Part shown: in pieces, positions 57,251 to 64,000 of the stretch
Layout: every line of letters begins with the position of its first letter
Position numbering within the stretch: the stretch's first letter is position 1
DNA from: Euptelea pleiosperma
Lineage: Eukaryota > Streptophyta > Magnoliopsida > Ranunculales > Eupteleaceae
Reading direction: 5' to 3'
NCBI GenBank assembly: GCA_035048495.1
Contig: CM068544.1
Location: 11,030,138-11,094,137, forward strand
DNA: 64,000 bases
Translations under genes and position numbers: made by a program
The notes under the pieces: model-generated
Database searches by the model: none
The model's input: the letters and a program-made list of their open reading frames with translations, nothing else
Told to the model about the DNA's origin: nothing

Positions 57251-58539
57251 TGTAATACCCTGAACTTTCGTTCTAGGGTATTATGGTAAATTCACCTAAT
57301 AATGAAAACCTGAAACTTTTTCAGACTCTTATTATTGTTTTTATTGTTTAATATCATGTATGAGTATGTGTATTTAATTTGGTTTCGTTCTGACAACTTT
57401 GAAAAACCTACTATTTTTGAAACTTGCTCTTTAGGGCTAAATTCTTGCTAAAAATAATGAACCATAATTTGCGGGGGACTTTTTCTTTCCCCAGCTAACA
57501 TTCTAAAACTTTTATAAAAAAATTATTTTGTGGGCCCGAGACACCAAAAATATTCCTATTTTATCCTTACCAACTTACCTGTGAAATTTGAAACCTTTCT
57601 TGAGACATGAAAACCCTAGCGGGAGATTTTGACAAAAATAGTATTTTTATAATTTTTGAACTTCCTACCATTCGCATATTTTTCAAAAGTAATATTTAAT
57701 TATATTTTATTTTTTTAATAAGCGTGGGATCCGCAAATCACTTTCGGGTCATTCCGATGTCATTTGACACTTTTCTAGAGTTTTGAACGTTTTTATGATT
57801 TGTGTGTGTGACATGTGTCAATACCTTATTGTATGGACTTTTAAATTATATAATATAGTTTGATTGAATTAATTTATAATTATTTGTGTTATGATTGTTG
57901 GGTGGGGCCGTATGGCCGATCTAGAAGTCTTTTGGGCTTAATAATATTCTTAAATGAAGCCTGTTGATGTATATGGGCCTTGGGCCCATTCCTAACCCAT
58001 TCATAGTGTAAAATATAAGTTTTTGAGGGTTGAAAAAGTCATCCCTTTGCTAGTTACTAATTTCAACAAAATAGAAACCCTAATCCTTCCCTAAACCTAT
58101 TTATTAAAAACCCTAAAGCTTTAGAAGCTTTCACAAACCCAACTCTATTGAAGAAAAGAGAAAACTCCATTACACATTCATCCGGGCACCGATCGCACTC
58201 GAGCAAGAAGGGAGAATTGACGGGGACTCCGAATAAAAGAACATATTCCGAGGAGAGGACGATCCGACAACTTTCAAATTTAAAGAAACTTTTGATTTTC
58301 ATTAAAGTTCAAGAAACCTTAAGGTAAGTGCGCTTGATCCATCCTATACTTGTTTTTCTTCAAGATTTATTTTTCTTTCATTAGATAATGGTTGATACTC
58401 ATTATAAATTAATTTTTATAATATTTACTTTATTCTTATTGGGTTGATCTTTGTTTTGGGCCACCATGATGAGTTTGGCCATGGTCTATTTTGTACCTAT
58501 AACGGATAATTATGTTCTTTATCATTTTCGTTGTATTTT

Positions 58540-59640
58540 CATAATTAAAATATTTTTATAATTATTTTTTCTAAATACCTCTGTGAATCTATTTTTCAAA
58601 ACCGTTTAGTTTATATTTTTCTGATTTTTATTGATTAAGTTATGATTTTTCTAAGTTGTATGACTTTACCAAAAAAAACCCAGAATTTTAGATTTTATAC
58701 TGTCCGATTCACTTGAGATTTCGATCTATATTTTTAACCTAAATATTTTTCTAATTATTTTTCATGGATACCTCTATCAATCTAGTTTCTAGAACCTTTG
58801 AGTTTATATTTTTCTGATTTGCATTGATTAAGTTATGATTTTTCAAACGTACTGGACTTTTCTGTAAAACTCAGAATTTCAGATTCTACACGGTCCACTT
58901 CACTTGAGATTTCGATCTATATTGTTAACCTAAATATTTTTCTAATTATTTTTCATAGATATCTCCATCAATCTAGTTTCTAGAACCTTTGAGTTTATAT
59001 TTTTCTGATTTGCATGGATTAAGTTATGATTTTTCAAACGTGCTGGACTTTTCTGTAAAACCCAGAATTCTAGATTTTACACGGTCCACTTTAACTGAGA
59101 TTTCGATCCATATTTTTAACCTAAATATTTTTCTAATTATTTTTCACAGATATCTATATCAATCTAGTTTCTAGAACCTTTGAGTTTTTATTTTTCTGAT
59201 CTATATTGATTAAGTTATGATTTTTCAAACGTGCTAGACGTTTCTGTAAAACCCAGAATTTTAGATTTTACACGGTCCACTTCACTTGAGATTTCAATCT
59301 ATATTTTTAACCTAAATATTTTTTTAATTATTTTTCATAGATACCTCTATCAATTTAGTTTCTATAACCCTTGAGTTTGTATCTTTCTGATATGTATTGA
59401 TTAAGTTATGAGTTTTTAAATGTGCGGGACTTTTCTGTATCCCAGATTCTGTCCGGCCCAATTAATTAAGATTTTTGACCTATATTTTGAATTCGAATAT
59501 TTTTCTATTTAATTTTTTTTAAAATCTCTGTAAATCTAGTTTTTAAATCCATTGAGTTTATATTTTTTAATTTATATTTATTTAGTTATGATTTTTACAA
59601 TGCAGTATATTTTTTTTGTAAAAAACCTATTAATTGTTCG
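58540..59640 (+). repeat. Tandem repeat of about 191 bp, five to six units
   Basis: TTAACCTAAATATTTTTCTA recurs at 58734, 58925, 59116 and 59307, exactly 191 bp apart each time. Degenerate units lie at both ends (about 58545 and 59487). Each unit includes GATTAAGTTATGATTTTTC and GTCCACTTCACTTGAG. Confidence 0.88.
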
Positions 59641-59698
59641 TGGTTCGGTCATGATTATTAACTATTAAGGTTTTAACCTTGTTGTTTGACTAAACCCT

Positions 59699-60150
59699 AG
59701 ATGGTTTGACCTATACCTGTATGCATGGGGATCCCACCCATGTGTCTTGGATCTTTGATAGGTTCGGCCAAGTGTCTTGGATCCCTCATTAGGGTTCGAC
59801 CTTGTGTCATGGATCCCTCATAGAGTTCGGCCATGGCGTGTTGGATTCTCTTGCGATTTTCACTTATATTATTCATCGATGTTGATTGTGATATTTGGTC
59901 ATGTCTTATTGACTATTATACCTAGATGGTTCGACCTATACTTGTATGCATGGGGATCCCACCCATGTGTCTTGGATCCCTCATAGGGTTCGGCCAAGTG
60001 TCTTGGATCCCTCTTTAGGGTTCGACCTTGTGTCATGGATCCCTCATAGGGTTCAGCAATGGTGTGTTGGATTGTCTCGTGATTTCTACTTATATTGTTC
60101 ATCCGTGTTGATCGCGACCTTCGGTGATTGTTACATGTTATTCATGGTTA
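59699..60150 (+). repeat. Two tandem units of about 225 bp with shorter inner repeats
   Basis: ATGGTTTGACCTATACCTG at 59701 and ATGGTTCGACCTATACTTG at 59926 start the two units. Inside each, GTGTCTTGGATCCCTCAT with GGGTTCGGCC recurs about every 32 bp, three or four times. Confidence 0.85.
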
Positions 60151-61049
60151 ACCCTAATTCGTTCACATATTATTACTCTTAATGATCATTGGTTCATTTT
60201 ATATTTTTATTTAAATGTTAAATACATGCGTGCTTATGTCATGTAACCCTAGTACATCTTGTTGTCATACCATGATGATCACGTCATTTCATATAAGGGG
60301 TGCATAAGGGAACGGGGTTGAAGTATATTATATACGTTTATATTGGTTTTATCAATTAATCAGGGTTCGGTACCCTAGGGTGAAAGGCCCCAGACGTTAT
60401 TATATCCTGCAGATGGGTCGATGAGACCGCTCCCAGTGCGGGAAGGAGATGGAGACCCTATGTGGTTATGGGTACTAGTTGCATTGGCATCCCTTACTCA
60501 TCTGCATTCATCCTCATATTCATGCCATCCTTATTATACGATTGAGATGCATACCTTGATTAAAAACTTGTATAGTATGATATCATACCATGCACACTGT
60601 TGTATTACTGGGCCTCGGCTCACGGTGCTACACCGATACCATTTTCAGATTTTGAGGAGTCGAGTACGTGAGATGATTTTGAAACGAAAGACTCCGACGC
60701 ATTCAAGGAGATCGGCTAGGATTTGGGAGTCGATCCCACACTTTAGAAAGTTGTATTTGATTATTTTATAACATTATTTATTTATTTTCACGGGCATGTA
60801 AGCCTTTGATTGAGAGCATGTTCTCACTTCTATCTCTCCACATTTAGTTGATTGATTGAATTATTTGAATTATTTGTTTTCTACATCTAGATTCTTTTTT
60901 TTACTTAGTGGGTTTTCGAATGAACCTTAGTAGTCTAATTGACCTAATTGGACCACTAGGGGACATTCATGGATCACCTCTGGGTTCGGGTACGGGTCGA
61001 TCCACGGATTTTCGGGTCGTATCTGGGTATCCGGATTCGGGGCGTGACA

Positions 61050-61732
61050 TCAATGAAATCTTTGACGTCTGAGGCATCGACTTCATGGGACCCTTTTCCA
61101 TCTCCTACGGTTTTGAGTACATTCTCCTTGTGGTAGACTATCCAACAGGATAGAAGCCATTCCCACCCAATGACCACAAAGTCGTGGTCAAATTTCTAAA
61201 GTAGTACATCTTCGCTAGATTCGGTGCCCCCAAAGCCATCATCAGTGATGGGGGAACCCATTTCTGCAATAGCATATTCGAGAAATTAATGAAAAAGTAT
61301 GGGGTAACTCGCAAGGTTGTCCTAGCTTATCATCCGTAGACCAGTGTTCAAGTAGAGATTTCTAATCGTCAGATCAAGCAAATCCTGAAAAAGACAGTCA
61401 ATACTGCATGTAAAGACTGGTCTACTCATCTCACTGATGCTCTCTAGGCATACAGAACCGCCTACAAGACTCCACTCAATATGTCTCCCTATCAGTTGGT
61501 CTTTGGGAAACCATTTCATCTACCTCTAAAAATAGAACATCATGCCTAGTGCCCAATTAAGAAACTCAACTTTGAGTTAGAAACCGTAAGAGAAAAGAGA
61601 AAATTACAAATGAATGAATTAGAAGAACTACGAAATGATGCATACAACTTGTCTAAGAACTACAAAGTTAAGATGAAGTGGATCCATGACAAGAGCATCC
61701 TCAGGAAAGAGTTTCATCTAGGACAGAAGGTC
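61050..61732 (+). pseudogene. Athila integrase core
   Basis: It reads [145 protein letters not shown]. The three catalytic acids (D in GIDFMG, D in ISDGG, E in QVEISN) are all present. The stops fall where the family has W, Q and W. It is cut at 61732. Confidence 0.9.
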
Positions 61733-61958
61733 TGTCACGCCCCCAAATCTAATATCTGATTATATCGACCTTTCTCATATCTTGAGGCGCGATCTGATCA
61801 TACAATCGCGCAGTTAAACAAAATTAGTATCACGATGTAGCGGAAATACACCAAATACTTTTTCATTTTGTTTAAACAATCCATAAGATGAAACACACTT
61901 GATTGACACATTAATAATGTCAGAGGATCTCTCACCTCAATCAAAACCATAATATGCC
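61733..61958 (-). mobile_element. End of a Tekay-like LTR in reverse orientation
   Basis: TGTCACGCCCCC at the start is the reverse complement of the GGGGCGTGACA type of LTR end seen at 61049. It was inserted after AGGTC (61728-61732). Only 226 bp are visible before LTR 61959 interrupts it. Confidence 0.65.
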
Positions 61959-62414
61959 TGATATTCGCTCAAAAGTGCTTATTTTAAGCAATTATCCTTT
62001 TAGCGTTATTGCATTTTCCTATGTAAAATGCTCCATTTATCTACTTTTCTACGTAATAGTCTCTTCTGTTGCGTAGAACACACTTTTCTGGATGAAATGG
62101 TATATTTGCATGCATTAAACGCATTTCTGGAAGTCTAGACATTAAGTCGTTCTGATAAAGTCTCATTACGCGCTTCTTCTGTCGTAGGAAACCCCGATGG
62201 GATAATTCTCGAGACTTGCGAGCCCACATTGATCAGAAAAACCCATTATCAAAGCTTAAAGAGCCCACATGCTATGACTAGAAGATATGGGCCAAATATG
62301 GGCTGAATAAGAGGACCAAAAAGCCAGCCCAAAGAACGAAGAGAGTAGGAGAGCCAATGACCAAGAGACGAACCAAAGCGTTTAAAGCCACATGAGTCAG
62401 CAAGGAATGATAGT

Positions 62415-62472
62415 CTACTCTACTGGAGAAGCGTGAGGATGGTCACAGTGAAGACCAGGGTTCCAGACCCTC
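62415..62472 (+). other. tRNA-like module in LTR 61959
   Basis: TACTCTACTGG and GGTTCCAGACC. G18 (62425) to T54 (62461) is 36 nt. TTTT follows. Confidence 0.5.
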
Positions 62473-63176
62473 TGCCAATACTTTTATCTCCATTTTCTGA
62501 TATTTTCTCTCTCCTCCCCCTAATTTTCTATCTCATCTCTCCTTATTCTCTCTCTCTTCATCTCTCGGTCATCGGATCTACTGACCTAACCCCAGAACTC
62601 CTGCCCGTTAGCTCTGGCCCATCTCCCAAAGCTATCAGACCGTTGAATCTTCCATCGGACCGTTGGATCGTCCATCAAACTATCGGATCTCTCTAAATCC
62701 ATCGACCTGCCAATCTGGATCCTGATCAAGTCATCTTCAATCTGACCATCAGATTATCTGTCACATCATCTTGTGAGATGATGGACATCATCAATCCATG
62801 TGGGCCAGTAGCCGGGCCCATCATCATCGACCCGCTGGCCGACCATTTAGTGGACCCCGTGAATTTCAAAATAATTTAAATTAAATTTTAAAAAAGGGGG
62901 GGTCCACTAAATGGGGAAATTCCCCAAAGAAAAGTAAGGTTTTACTTAAAAAAAAAAATTATTTTCTTATTTTTTATTTTTGAAAAATCCCTATTTCCAT
63001 TAAAGGAAATAGGGAAGCTTTTTAAGGGGAAGAGAAGGGTTCGTTGGAACCCTAATCTCTCTCCCATCTCCACCTCTCCTTCCCCCAAAACTCCCCCAAC
63101 GTTTTCCACTTCTTCCTCTCCTTTTCCTTCTTCTTTTTCTTCTTCTTCTTCTTCTTCGTCCTCATCCTTCGCCGAA

Positions 63177-63192
63177 GTTGCAGGCCTGCAAC
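63177..63192. repeat. GTTGCAG palindrome in LTR 61959
   Basis: GTTGCAGGCCTGCAAC, a perfect 16-bp palindrome at the position of the leader hairpin of the other copies. Confidence 0.75.
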
Positions 63193-64000
63193 TCCGGCTG
63201 TCTTCTTCTTCTTCATTCCCTTCTTCCCTTCCTCCACTAGCCGTTGCTCATTCATCCTCCTCTGCTGCGTGTAGCAGCGCCTGCAACGACTCCACCCTTC
63301 TCTACCGCCCCTTCCAGCAACTCCGGCAAGCAACCAGTGTGCTCGCCGGACTGGTTCGCCCCTTCACCTACTACATCGCCCAACACCTCTCCATTGTTTT
63401 CTGTTTTGTAGGTCCACCACGCTACCAGTTCTCCTTGCCCCAGCGCCTCCTCCATTGGTCTGCAACGATACAGATCTGCATCACATGCAGATCTATCCTT
63501 CTTCATCGTCACCTCCTTCACCACGCTGCTGGTGTAGCGCCTGCAACTCTTTCCCACGCCCAGCACTTCAGATGTTCCAGCAACTAGCAACTAGGGTCGT
63601 AATCTCCTAGCAGCAACGCCTGGAGATAACGACCACTATCACCATCTTGCACCAGCCGGTTAGACCCTCAACGCTACTCCTCCTATCTACAACGGTTTTC
63701 TAACCGTGCTCACCATCAAGAAGCACCACTACCTGCTGCTCATCCACTCCACCGTCTCCATTAGAGCACTGGCTTGCCATCTTTCTTCTCAAAAGGTGCA
63801 TACCAGTTCTCCATGGCAGTGGACACTGCAGCGCCTCCTTGCACCGCCTGCGCCTTGTCAAAGACGGACTGCAACCTAAGGCTGCCAACCACCTTCAAGC
63901 TTCTCTCACGGCTTGCCCATTCTTGTAGCTGCTAGACACGATCTTCATTAAGGGCGCCGTTAGGCCATCCTCCCCTCCAACCGTTGCAAGTGCTACCTGT

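Larger units (their letters stand above)
57251..61049 (+). mobile_element. Tekay/Del-like solo LTR, target duplication TCAAT
   Basis: 3,799 bp starting TGTAATACCC and ending GGGGCGTGACA, flanked by TCAAT at 57246-57250 and 61050-61054. This end pair and the length fit LTRs of plant Tekay/Del chromoviruses; the lineage is inferred from ends alone because there is no coding interior. It contains two tandem repeat arrays. The 79- and 116-codon frames inside (58063 and 60421) match nothing I recognise. Confidence 0.85.
37575..61732 (+). mobile_element. Athila-type Ty3/gypsy gag-pol pseudogene, split by four insertions
   Basis: Coding remains occur in the order gag, protease, RT, RNase H, integrase, which identifies Ty3/gypsy; the sequence motifs match the plant Athila lineage. 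The coding segments are 37912-41161, 50231-50647, 56373-57250 and 61050-61732. Each join is confirmed by a target duplication (ATGAG, AGTGT, TCAAT) and by the protein continuing across. Neither LTR of this element is visible. Its gag shares an ancestor with the interior of 5752-16813, so the main LTR family probably belongs to this lineage. Confidence 0.88.
61959..64000 (+). mobile_element. LTR of the main family, 3' part outside window
   Basis: It starts TGATATTCGCTC after ATGCC (61954-61958), the left target copy. It matches LTR 251-2935 in order: tRNA-like module, minisatellite, inverted repeats, promoter region, hairpin at about 63175-63194 and leader. Whether it is solo cannot be judged. 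Confidence 0.85.

Noticed and set aside
58063..58302. 79-codon minus-strand frame and the 116-codon frame at 60421-60771 in the Tekay-like LTR
   Set aside because: No recognised domain; they lie inside a solo LTR and have no support beyond being open.
58540..59640. CRISPR-like array
   Set aside because: The repeats are long, directly adjacent and without spacers, in a plant retrotransposon.

Overview
The window is a stretch of intergenic plant chromosome made almost entirely of nested LTR retrotransposons. I see no host gene, rRNA gene, canonical tRNA gene or CRISPR array. A plant source is indicated by Athila-type Ty3/gypsy gag and pol, by a copia element of Sirevirus character (primer site matching initiator tRNA-Met, purine tract rich in G, palindromes in its non-coding DNA, extra reading frame after pol), and by methylation-like decay of the coding frames. 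The species cannot be named from the sequence.

Most of the DNA belongs to one LTR family. Each LTR starts TGATATTCGCTC and ends near CCCTACTTTCA, and most are 2.4-3.1 kb long. Ten copies are solo LTRs bounded by 5-bp target duplications (two of these with one mismatch). Three more run out of the window or are split (A, 1-5023; B, 5024-5751 plus 16819-18168; and 61959-64000). Only one copy has two LTRs: the minus-strand element 5752-16813. Its interior holds a decayed Athila gag-like frame and an open 411-codon frame, but no protease, reverse transcriptase or integrase. It therefore looks like a non-autonomous derivative.

Layout from left to right. 1-18168 is LTR A (with LTR 251-2935 inside it) and the two-LTR element, all inside LTR B. 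18169-27426 is a minus-strand copia element (Copia1) with solo LTR 22055-24471 between its gag and pol. 27427-28318 and 35652-37574 are a plus-strand relative (Copia2), split by solo LTR 28319-35646, which itself holds two more solo LTRs. 37575-61732 is a plus-strand Athila gag-pol pseudogene. It is cut by LTR insertions at 41162-50230 (holding two more LTRs) and 50648-56372 (holding one more), and by a different 3.8-kb solo LTR of Tekay/Del character at 57251-61049. Another Tekay-like LTR end (61733-61958) and a last copy of the main LTR family close the window. Nesting reaches about five levels at the left end.

The most unusual signal is inside the main LTR family. Thirteen LTR copies carry a tRNA-like module with A-box and B-box sequences. 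In every copy the distance from the A-box GG to the T-loop is exactly 36 nt, as in a real tRNA, and an oligo-T run usually follows. The same LTRs share a chain of palindromes around the presumed promoter, a GGAGTTGCAG/CTGCAACTCC hairpin in the presumed leader, a likely intron in the leader, and a terminal stem-loop kept by different sequences in different copies. No tool was run; all alignments were made by eye.
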